NCBI RefSeq assembly: GCF_015706575.1
Contig: NW_024037072.1
Location: forward strand, 16,493,162-16,557,161
Direction: 5' to 3'
Length of the DNA stretch: 64,000 nucleotides
DNA from: Patiria miniata
Lineage: Eukaryota; Echinodermata; Asteroidea; Valvatida; Asterinidae
A program made the position numbers and the translations under genes. Numbering within the stretch: position 1 is the first letter of the stretch; each line of letters begins with the position of its first letter. Of the stretch, positions 51,048-63,000 are shown piece by piece. Under the pieces are notes generated by a model. It searched no databases and had not been told where the DNA came from. It saw only the letters and a list, made by a program, of their open reading frames with translations.

Positions 51048-54000
51048 GTAAGTACATGTACTGTACATTACATCATAGAGCAAGGATGTACATAATGTAT
51101 ACGGTTCATAGGGCGACTGTGCAGTTGCGGCAACAAGAATTTCATGTGTTGTAACGAGGAAAATATCTCTGTGTAAATTTAATACCGTACCGAAATTATT
51201 TTGATCCCTTTTGTTTTATTAAAAAAAAAAAAAAAAGATAGTGGATATTTTGCCGGAGGTAATGACGGCAAACTAACGATTACTAAAGGTTTGCCGGCGG
51301 CAATCCATATCAACAGAGGGCGCTGTACTCTTTAAAATAGGGCTGAATTATAACATGTATTAAATTCCCACCAAAAGTTGTGTAGCACGTTTGGTGTAAT
51401 GGTTAAGCAAAGGCTCTAGTAAGCGGGATGACTCGCGTTCGATTCCGACCGCACCACATTTTAAAGTTTTTTTTCTCATCCCCAAATAAATAAGAATATT
51501 CTTCTTGTATTAAATTTTAAATGTCTCAAACATTTTTTGCAGAATATTACATTTTCTTTTTCAGATTTGTGGCTCTGGAGGATTTTTTTAAAAAGGGAAA
51601 TAAAGTCCGAAATTATAAAATGGTCTGAATCCCATCTTGTGAATATGAGGTAACAACGATAATTTTGGCATGGAGCCAGACTAAAACTTGTCACCGGAAA
51701 ATGTTTAAGTGCAAAAAAAACAGTAACTGCGCATGTTCAGTGCATATCCGGCAAACTAACGTTTACTAAAGGTTTGCCGTCTCCGGCAAAATATACACTG
51801 CCAAAAAAAAAAATCAAAACCACATGTAATGTAACAACGATGACGACAGCAAGATGCAAAAAAAAAAAAAAAAAAAAAAATTATTAAAAAAGTTAAACAA
51901 TAAAAAAAGGCAATGTATATTTCATTATTTGACCATGAACCGAGTCCCCGATTGTTTTTGTGGATTTTTTTAGAAATTTTACCAGCATGACAGTTGACAC
52001 TGAACATATGTGCAGTCTGGTTATACGCTTACATTTAGTTACAATTACATTGTCAATTTGCCATTGTGACTTTGTATTCACGAGATGGGAATCAGACCTA
52101 ATTCAGTTTCAGACTTTATTTTCCTCAAAAAAAAATGCTCCAGAGCCACGAATCAGGAAAATAAAAAAATTAAATATCTGGCACTTAAATGTAGTATTCG
52201 ATTTCAAATAAACAAGGAAGACTATTGTGACACTGACAGGTCTATTGCTCGTAAAGAAATGTGCCAAATAGAGCTGGGAGAGGGGGGATGTTTGTGTTAA
52301 ATTTGGGTTTAACCCAGACCCGTGAACGTGTCGTCAGAGTTTACAATTACAAGCCACTTTCACGGGTCTGTACATTACTAGAGATCTCGCTAACTCGCTG
52401 TACAAAGTGAAGCCTGCTGGCGCATCCATATGTTGTGCGCAAACCTATGGTAAACTCGAAATTTAGTACGGATTAAGTACGGCTATTTGTATGTATTCTA
52501 TATTCTGTTTGTATTCTATAGGCCTACCGGTGCATTATCGAAGCCGATACTCCCAAAGCCAAAACGCACTTGTCCTAGTAAATGAGTATTTCATTTTGCT
52601 CTGCGCATACGACGCAAACGCTTGCGGGTATGCGCTGTGACATCTGATTTTTGCCGTCATACTTGTAGAAAATGCGCTGACGTTGTTCGCGTATGTTGTA
52701 CTTGCGTGTTGCATTTTGAGTACATTATTCAAAACTCATTTCATTTAATTTCATTAAGTTCTACAAACATGCACATAAAATATGAATTCATAATGCCTGG
52801 CTTCAAAGTATCTCCAGCGCCGCGGGGAATGAGGTTCAGTGTAACGCTCTAGTAATATACATGTAGCTCTATGGTTTGAACCAAAACACAATAGGCCTAT
52901 AGTTTAGTCATGTGATAAGTGTAAAACTACATAGGCTTTGCCCTCCATAATGTAATCACTTACATCATCAAAATTGAGGTCAAAGGTCATCTAGGGGTCA
53001 AATGAGGACGTTCGCTCATACCCCCCGCCCTGCAAACAGGTCGCTGGGAAGGGCTGACGAATTAACGCTCTGATTGGATAGATTTTGCGTGACCCTTGAC
53101 CTGCAAGTCATCACGACCACGACTACGACTGAGTCGTTTATAATTCTGTTGTTCCCATTCATTAATGCCCTTTTTTTTCGTTGAAAAGCATAATAATGTA
53201 GGAAAATCTGTAAAACTTATCTGTTTTGTAAATTTTCGACTCCCGTCAGTACATGTAGCTCATGCTCCATTTCGAATTCACGTAAGGTCAAAATGCATCA
53301 TTCGACGCTCAAAATTTGTCCACATGGTCCGCAATGAAAAAGAAATCACATCCGGTATGGTGTGTATGCGTTTCTATGGCAAATTCTCGGATAGCATTTG
53401 CGCGCATTGGCTAACTCTGGTCTTAAACAGCTGCAGCCAGATGCTTTATACACAGGTCATGATAAATAACCCAGAATGCCATCCCCACTTCCTTCACAAG
53501 ATTCTGTGAAGCTCATCAGACCTTCCCAGCACCCTGTTTGCAGGGCGGGGGGTACGAGCGAAATGAGGACGAGGTTGATTTTGGTTGTGTTCTTATTCCT
53601 CCATGGGTAAACTGAAAAGTGTGCCAACTAACTGACTGTATAAATTATACTGCCAGCATGCCAGGTGGATCACGCAAGTTTAACTTGCGGTATTTTTTTA
53701 GAATTAAAATACACATTTCCAGAATCGAGAACTTCTTATTTGAGCCCTGTCACAGTTAAATATAATGTGACATTTTAATTAAAGGAGACGAAATGATGTG
53801 TTGAGTTACCAAGAAATTTCACAATTTATCAGAGCCACATCATACATTACATACACGTACCCTTAAAAAAGTCTAACACAATGTAAACTGTGCATGTTTT
53901 GGATTAACTTACAATATTTACTATTCCAACAAATGATCAAAATATTTGCTCGTCAAATATCTGCATCCAAAAAATGTGCGCAGAGTCCGACACATGTTTG

Positions 54001-57000
54001 CTTGCCCATTAGGGTGTGGGTTTTTGTCTGTGGCAAAACGGAAATGTAGGACATGTTTATTCTGTGTCTGTGAGCAAAGTCCAAGTTGGTGTGATCAAGT
54101 GATTTACTATGCAAACAAGCAGATATTATAAATAAAAAATCCCATCCCTCATCCCTGATCACTGTCACTTTGAACTTGTCAGATGTCAAATTTGAGCAAA
54201 GCAAAGATTTTTTTTTATTAATGCATGAGTTCCAAACAAAAACACACACATGTGCGTACTTGTATGTACACACATTGCACATGTACTGTAGTTGAATTTG
54301 AAGTGAAGTTTTAGAATTGAATTCAAGATTGAAAAATAAATCATTTGTTTACTGTGACTAAGGGTTTCCATTTATGCAACATAAATCAGGCAAAAAAATT
54401 AAATACTGATAGAACAGGAGCGGTGAACAATAATTTGATTACATATTGAAGAATATTTTGACATTCCGTTTGCAGCCACAGCGCATACAAAAAACATACA
54501 GCCACGATCAATATATACATCATGAAATGCTGCCTGTATGCCAAATGGTGGAGGCTTTCCATTTGAAAGGATGCACAATGGACCGGGAACAGCTTGTTGG
54601 AATATTTTTCCCCTCACTATTGGAAATCAAGGCCAAACATAACACTGGATAAATATAGACCAGGAAATGTCAATTCTGGGGAAATTGGGGCACACACACA
54701 AAGAACTAGTGAGTAAAAATCATGCATGTAAGTCAGTCAGATGTGGGGCTCCAGACCAGATAATTAATACAATCATACTTTGAGAGTTAAAAGATGATTA
54801 CAGTATCAGCATCACTGTCAAACAGAGGATCAGTTGTATATTGGTAGTGATCGAAAGGCCTTATGACTGAATGATATCTCCTCTGCATAATGTGCAATAC
54901 ACAATGCCATTATCATGTACTGTACCGGTACATATGTAACCTATTTGAAAATTGGGACTATAGCAAGCTAATTAAATTATCATGCAATCCAGCATGCATT
55001 AATAATCAAACCTTCCCTAGTATTTTAAAACTACGGCTATTAATCCAGGGTTGAAAGCTTCAATTTGGCAATCATTTTCCTATGGAATCTGAAAAAAAAT
55101 GTATTTTTGAGAATTACAGTGTACCAGTTTGAGAAGAAAATTCCAGATTTTGAAGTCAATTTTATTTTTGTGTGATGTATACTTGAATAAAAGTATTAGA
55201 CAAATATTGAATTTAATACTTAAATAAACAAAGTTAATGTTAGCGATAAAATTTTGTTTGCTGTAATAAGAGCTAAAAGAGAAAAGTTTTTAACTCTGTT
55301 TGCAGGTAGAATCAACTGCATGGAACACATCATTTGGCAGAGGTGAAAACAGAGTTTTATTGTTGAGATTAAAAAGAATTTTAACAAGACTAAAGATCAT
55401 CACAAATGACAGTGAAATTTGAAATAAAAAAAAGCTTGGGTTTCCACCACAAAGTAACAGTTGAACAATACCACAAGACATAACAACAAGACCACAAATT
55501 TGAAATAAATCATTAGGCCACACTTAATTTCTCTCCGGTGAATTAATCCTCTGTTAGTGCCTTAAGTAGACTATAAATTCATTAAATAAATGTCCTTAAA
55601 ACATGAAAAGTTTAGTGTTTTTATACTATTTTGATAATGCTAAATGAAATGTGAATATTTATAAAATAGCTAGGCAATTGGATATCTCAAGAATAAAATC
55701 CTGTAAATTTTTCAATTTTTTTTACAACTTTTTATATTGATAACTTTTATGTTACACAATAAAGAAATAGGTAAAACCACCCCCTTCCCAAACAAGAAGA
55801 AGAAATGTTAAACTGTACACGCATGCATTCAGAAATGTTTGAAATTGAAGTGATATTGTGTATTTGTGTATCAGATTAACCTACTCTTTATGCCAGTGCA
55901 CGTCAGCATTTATCAGCCTGCTGTTCCATCTAGATTTCCAGATAAATTGCATTAAAATTGCAATTAATGGCCCATCCTCACCTGGGGCTGCTGTTGAGTG
56001 GTCTGCAGTGCAGCATGGCGTAAATTTATGTGGCCGCAGGTTAAACTCAAAACGAAACAGTTCTATTGAAAGGCACTCAGAACTCTTTACTTGTGCTAAT
56101 TCTCATCAGGTGCATTTGTCGTACCCAGTAGGCTGTTGTATTCAGTTCAGAACATCTTTGAGCAACATTATCCATAGTCAAGTCACTTGGGTCGAGACCA
56201 AGTCACGAGTCATTTGCAGTACATTGTGTTTTAACCCTAACAATAGAGGCATTTTTGCCAGGATGCAACCTCAATCCTGCAAAATCGTCGAACTGTCTCC
56301 ATGTAGAAATTGCATACAGCCTCATTCCAGCAAAATCCTGTTATTTCTTGAATCTTGTCTGATCCTGGGAGGGGTACCGGCCAGGTGACCACTGCCTCAA
56401 TCCTGCAAATCCTCCAGCAATCACTGTCAATATGTTGAGGCAAAGCCAGTGACATCCTGGAGCACCTGCGGGTGATTTTCAAGTATAATCCAGGCCTAAA
56501 TTTATGCATGGCTGAGCATAAAGTAACAACACAAGGTGTGTGGCCCAAGACCTTGACACAGTGCATCCTACAATCAGCCACACATTTTTGCCATAGCTTT
56601 AATCCTGCAAAATCCTCCATTTTGCTAAGAGGATCTTGGAGGATTTGGGAAAGTTAGGATTGTAGGTGATTTATGGTACCAAAAATATGGGACTTACTAG
56701 TAAATTGTTATGGAGTCATAATAGTCAGGTCAGAGAGTCCAGCTCTTTTGCCAATGTCACGGTGACTTGAGTCGAGTCCAAGTCACCGAAATTGTGACTA
56801 CGGACTAACAGTCTGAGTCCTGGACTGAGTCCTACAACACTGCTACAGAGCTTTTTTTTCAGCCAGTATGGATTTATGAAATAAAGAAGAAAAAAAGCTT
56901 TGCAGTTTGAATTGAAAATGATGCAGAGATGAGATTGTCAATTAAAAAAAAAGTCTGAAAATTGAATGCAAGGTCTGAAAGATGCATTTTACTGTATCCT

Positions 57001-60000
57001 GATAATGTCTTTCTCTCAGATTCAAAAAGTCGGATTGCACTTTTCAGGCAAAAGTCTGAAAAATCTCATGCCTGATGATGGTCAACAGGGCCTTTAAAAA
57101 CTTACATTTTCATTGTTTTTGCTGAAAAATGACAACTTGTTCATTAGCCTACGTGCCCAGTTGGTTTTTCATTTCATGCAACATCAATACTTATCCTCCA
57201 AAAACCCTCAAAATCCACCAGGAGGATTTGGAAGATTTAGAAGAATTGAGGGAGGTAGAAGAGACATGCACTTTTAATACGGCTTGTTGCTCCCTTAAAG
57301 GCATAGGCCTATACAAAGACTTTGCTGCTGATTTGTAAATCAGTGGAGGATTTTTTGAGGATTCAGGTTTCTTGGAAAATTGCTTCGGGAGTTGGGGTAG
57401 ATTAACGGTCTATTTCAACATTTGCTCAGTGTAAGAAAATAAAGAACTCTAAATATGGAACTGTGTTTAAGTGTTTAACCCTGAGTCTGTAAGTCTGAAA
57501 GGGAGATATTGTTGTCAACCGATCTCAATCTCTCACCGCCAAAAATATTCTTCTTACATTTCTTGATACGTCTTTCTTATAAAGAAAATAATTCTGTCTC
57601 ACTCTTCACACATATTTTTTCAAGGGATTGAGACAACAAAACGCTTCTTGAAATTAGACATTTTCCCCCTGATTTCACGAAACCATTCTAGGCAGTGCTG
57701 AATTCATCCATCCATTTTCTTTTCTCATTTCTATAACAAAAAAATCTGTATATTTTCTGCATTAATTTATTTTCTCATTAAGGGATTTCTTTCCCCCAGC
57801 TTCAGCATTGGCATGTTATGTAATCATTCCTCATGTTTCAACCAGTGTTGCTCCTAGTTGCTAAAAAAAAAAATACTTCTTCGCTTTGTTTCCAGCATCC
57901 TTGGGCACGAAGGAGTGGCAGAAATTGTCCATGATGAGAGGCGTAACCATGGCAACCTGAGCCCCGGCGACCGCATCACGTTCTCTGTGATGGACAGCTG
58001 TGGCGAATGTGAAAGATGCACACAGGGACTGACTCAGAAGTGTGCCAAGCTCTTTAAGGTAGAGGGGGAAATCAGACATAACATCAGTTCTTTTTTTAGG
58101 TCAATCTGTTGAAGCAAAAATCCTGAAAGACTTTCTTGTTAATTGTAAATGTGTAGCTTTGTGTAGACAATTGGATAGGAGCCCCTCCAAGGTGAATCCA
58201 TGTATAGTATATGGCAGATAGGTGATGGGAGTGTGCCTTTGTTGATGATACAGTCAGAGTAGGCCTATGTCATGAGAAAGATATTTGGCTATAGGGCCAT
58301 CGCAGATTTGTCCTTTGAAAAAAATATAGGTAGAATAACAAGCAATGGCAGCCATTTTGAAAATTTTGAAAATTGCTTGTTTTGACCTATATTTTGTCAA
58401 AGGAAAAATTTGCGATGACCCTATAGCCAGATATGTTTCCTTAGACATACTCTGACTGTGTGCCAAATGCCATGCTTGTATCATCAAAGGCACAATTCCC
58501 CCAAATATTTCCCCTATCTGCCCCACTCCATATTGATCAGGGGTATTCTACAATTGCTGAGATACCCTAGGGTATATCGCCATTGGAATTTAAGACAGAA
58601 AGTTACCGTTAATAAAATCATTTAGAAAGCTGTCCATTTTGTTTTCATCCTCGCCTAGTATGGCCATTCCTCGATACATGTGCGGACAGGCCTCAGTGGT
58701 TGCTACGCTTCGCACATCGTTCTTCACGAAGGCACTCGCATCGTCAAACTACCGGAAAATGTCACTGACAAAATGGCCGCCCCCATCAACTGTGCCTTAG
58801 CAACCATGGTGAATGCAATGGGCAGTTTTGAGCACAAGAGGGCCTCACAGAAGAGTGTTCTTGTTCAGGTGAGTCAAGCAGGAACCTTGAATCCTAGGGG
58901 AAGTTTGGGGAAAGGGTCAGTGTAAACGTAATGATCTTTTATGAGAATGACCAAGATATCAAATGTCACGCACAGCCAGCAACTTCATTAACATCACACC
59001 AATATGTACTTGTATCATACAAGTTTCATCAAATTCATTGAAGTTTTTTTTTTTAATGCTCGTGAATTGATATTGAAACATGTGAGAATCCCCCCATTGG
59101 CTTTTGAAACCACTGGGTGAAATGTTGTATGTTACACTGGTTCATGACCCAGTGTAAGTTCATGTTAGCAGTTTTTATGTTGAATTTCACCCGCTGAAAA
59201 TCACTCAAAATGGTGTGCCTGTTCAGTTGTGTAACACTCATCTTGTGGCATATCCAGAGATGAGGGGGTGGGGTTTGGGTTAATTTTAATTTGCCAAGAT
59301 TGTGCCAATTAACATTGATTTTTAGGTTTTCATCACCGCCCGCCTCGATTTTCACTCCCGCCCCGATTTTTAATATTTTACATGTTTTCTGAAAGTGTGT
59401 TTTAGTCCCTCCAAAAAAGTGTATTTCCCAGACAAGTTTCTCACCAAATCCACAGGCATGGTCACACTGATTTGCATGCAAACATTGTGCACATACTGAG
59501 GTGTTTATGCATGCCATATCCGGTTCGTTTAATTTGTCATCTTAACTTAACCATGGGTACTTCACACGATGTACCGGTAACATAGCTCGATGGAACCGGA
59601 AGCTAATGCAACTTGAGTGTTTATCCAATGGGCGCTATCCCTATAACAGTCCTGAATCCTCCAATTTCAATATAATTTTGCACATCCCCTAGAGAGTTAG
59701 GTATAATGAGTGGTGCGTGCGCGTGCATATGACTTTTTACTAACGAACCAGATAGCGCACTAGCGGTCGTCAAGCTGTAATGTTGTGGCTCCCGACTAAT
59801 AATGATAACGTTTCCAGCATAACAATTCGTGCGATGTGTTGATGTATTTATAACGACAACTAACAGCCATTCAATCATCCCCCAGTGAATACGAACGGAT
59901 CGAGTCTGCGCCGCCCAAATACGGCTGTTTATTGTCGTTAACATAGCACATAGCGCAAATTTATTATGCTAATGTATACGTCATCGTATAGTCGGGCACC

Positions 60001-63000
60001 GTGACGAGTTTATGTGGTATTGATACGACAACACTCTAGACACCAAACAGTGAGCGCGTGTTGTACGGTACTACTCATGGTCGTAAAGTTTTTAAAGTTC
60101 AAAGTTTGACATCTAGCTGGCAAGGCTAGGGTAGGCCAATTGTTGCGTTGTTGTTTGTTTGTTTGTTTGTTAGGGTGTTTGTAGGGGTGTTGGGGTTTTT
60201 GTTTGTTTGTTTGTTTGTTTGTTTGTTTGTTTGTTTGTTTGAACCCTGCATCATGCCTTTCGTAATCGCCTACATAATCGATTACATGTGGAGTAAAGGT
60301 TTTCATGCCATGGTTTGGGATTAATAATAATAATAATCGGCATTTAAGAATGCTCTTATTAGTAAACTAAATCACAGCGCTTACAGTATTATTATTACCC
60401 CTGATCATTGGGCCAATTAAACATTCCAAATACCATCTCAGCTCCCTGGGGAGTATACAGCACGATGCTGCCTGTTAGGTGCAAGCAAGCTTATTCAATC
60501 ACAATAACCATCTCTGCCCTCACAGGTACCCATTTACTCCTGGGTGGAGAGTAGCAATGAGTGACAAAGTGCCTTGCTCAAGGGCGCACGCACCATGACC
60601 CCGGCTGGACTCAAACCCACAACCCGCAGCTTTACCCACAGACCACGAATCCAGTGCCCTTATCCACGAGGCCACAGCACTCCTCCCAGGGATTTTGTGT
60701 TGTTTTTCCATGAAGAAGGGTATTCAGTGGAACTCAGGTGGTGATGATCGTGAGACTACGACTGTTTCTAGTGAAGTTTAAATAAAGTATCCTCAACATT
60801 GGCTGAACATGTGCATATTGTCTGAATTTTTTGTACTCAGTCAACTGTAAACCTAGTCTGCTATAAACTGTGAGGTTCATTACCCTTTCTAAAGTCTAGA
60901 CACAATCCCTAGGTCATTAAACAGCTGACTGGTACTTAATATTTTAGTAGTTTTCATGTTTGTTGTGTCTTCTTTTAGCTTTAGTACCATGTATCTGACG
61001 TTGTCCCCTCAATTCACTTTGAATGTGAAAAAGTGGAATTCATAAAATATAAATTCCCCTCCCGACCAATTTTTTTTAAATCTTAGAGTGATGAAAACCT
61101 AAAAATCAATGTGATTGGCCTTACATGTACTTTTTTTCTTTCTTTTCTTCTTGCATATTGTGGTGCACTCACTGAATGAGTTATGTGTTGTAATATGCAA
61201 ATTTAACAGTTGTTCTTTTTTTAATCTGCTTGGCATGTACATGTAACTGCTTTTCTTATGCAGGAAGGAAATCAATGGATTTAACAGGTACAATATAATT
61301 CTACTATCAAACCATCTGAGAAACATAATGTGTTTGTTTTGTTTTGTTCCTTTTGTTTTTAACTAACATGTACGCGTACGTCACCATGCATTTAATTTAT
61401 TTTAATGCAGCGCTCAAGTACACATGATCCTACAATTCTTAAGATAGAAGGAAAATGAAATAAAATGAAAAATATTCTCTGGAAAAATAGTCCTATTTGT
61501 TTTTATCCTGTATGTCAATACAATGGCCTTGACTATTGGAGTGATATGTGCCCTTCAAGAAATGTTCATTACAATATGTATTTTCATTCCCGCTGCTTTA
61601 AAATCGATTGCAAAATTCCTCCCTACATCAGTGACATGTCAGCGCATGGTACAAATTCCCTCTCCTGCTGAATATTGCTGAAACAGTAGTCTGTGGCCTT
61701 GTGAATTGACTCTGAAATTTTCACTGTAAGAACAGCAGGCATTGGCATTGAAGCTTGAAAATCATCACCAGTGACGCAAGCGGTAAACGAGTTAGGCCAG
61801 TCACGTGCGGCGAAGGAGATGTAAAAATTTAACTTGAAGGCTTTCTACTTCTCGCCATCAGAAAATGGATGCATGAAATGACTTGATTAGATTCTCAACA
61901 TTAGATGTCTAAAAATAGCAGTCAAATGTCATTATCGTGTAGATTTTTACCGATAAAAAGGTGCAATGTGAGATCCTTATAATGGAATGGAAATGGCCAA
62001 GTGACTGGAAAAAAGTGAGAGAAATTAAAGTATGACCCGATGCGTTGGAATATCATCAAGCCATCTGTCATGCTGCAAAACTCAAAGTAATATTGGCAGA
62101 TTAAAGAGCAAATATATTTCTTTTCCCAGGTTTACAGTTAAACAAAAAAAAATGAGAAACAAATCTACCAATGTTTCTGAATTAACCACACAATACATGA
62201 GAAAACAGATTTTTGAGGGTATTTGTGTCTCCTGGCAATGGGCAGAGCAGAGCATACTGTCCGAAACGTTGAGTTTCTCTCGGTTCTTTCCAGAACCTCA
62301 CAAATTCACAGAAGAGATTTGTCACATGGTGCTACCGTAAAGCTTGATCTTATAACTACCTTTAAGCTTCAATGTGGAAACCTTCGAATCTTATCTGATA
62401 TTTGTGTTTCCCCCAAGAAAACAACCCTAAATGTAGACATCATCAAGAAAATGAATTGCTTACCAACTCCTGCAGACAAAAAGTAAAAGAAAGAATGGGT
62501 TTGATACATAGCTCTGGAAAGACAGGGTGAGCAAACTTTGTGTTGATTTACCTGAAACACAAAGATCATGAAGAATCACAAGTGGCATGATTCACTGTAG
62601 ATTTTGGTCTACATGACTTCAAAGACTAAAGAAACCGTATTAGATCTGTGCAGAGCACATTTTATCTGCCCAGCAGCTCTGCAAAATGTGAGCTGTTGGT
62701 TTCAACTGAGTGACTATTTTGTTAAAAACAAATAATTAATTGAAGACACACTGTTGATTCTCAAAATTGCTGTGGTGTTTACCCAATACTTACCAGATTT
62801 GGTTTCCTCTTTTTGTTGTTATAAATTTGCTGTCGTTTCCGTTTCTGTTGTCTTTGGTCGTGTATGATTTTCAACTTTATTTTATGTTTATTCTTGTACG
62901 TTTTGTAAATGTTGAGCATTTAAAAATATACATTAAATCTATTTTTTATTTTGTGATCCTTTTTTTATTGTAAAGACTTTGTTTTCTGTTTTGACCCCAC

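Larger units (their letters stand above)
51240..51799. mobile_element. Inverted-repeat element with internal Pol III-like boxes
   Basis: The ends AGTGGATATTTTGCCGGAG and, inverted, AGTGTATATTTTGCCGGAG match at 18 of 19. Just inside each end lies a 31-bp hairpin-forming unit (51266-51296 and 51749-51779) starting CGGCAAACTAACG and ending GGTTTGCCG. No target duplication is visible. The interior holds the tRNA-like sequence at 51385-51456. Confidence 0.65.
51048..57895 (+). other. Dehydrogenase intron 1
   Basis: About 6.8 kb. Holds the inverted-repeat element at 51240-51799, an inverted partial copy at 52074-52162, the 9-bp-TSD MITE at 53011-53562, and repeat words at 56150-56850. Open frames at 53165-53509 and 55858-56388 fall in or near repeats and show no domain. 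Confidence 0.65.
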
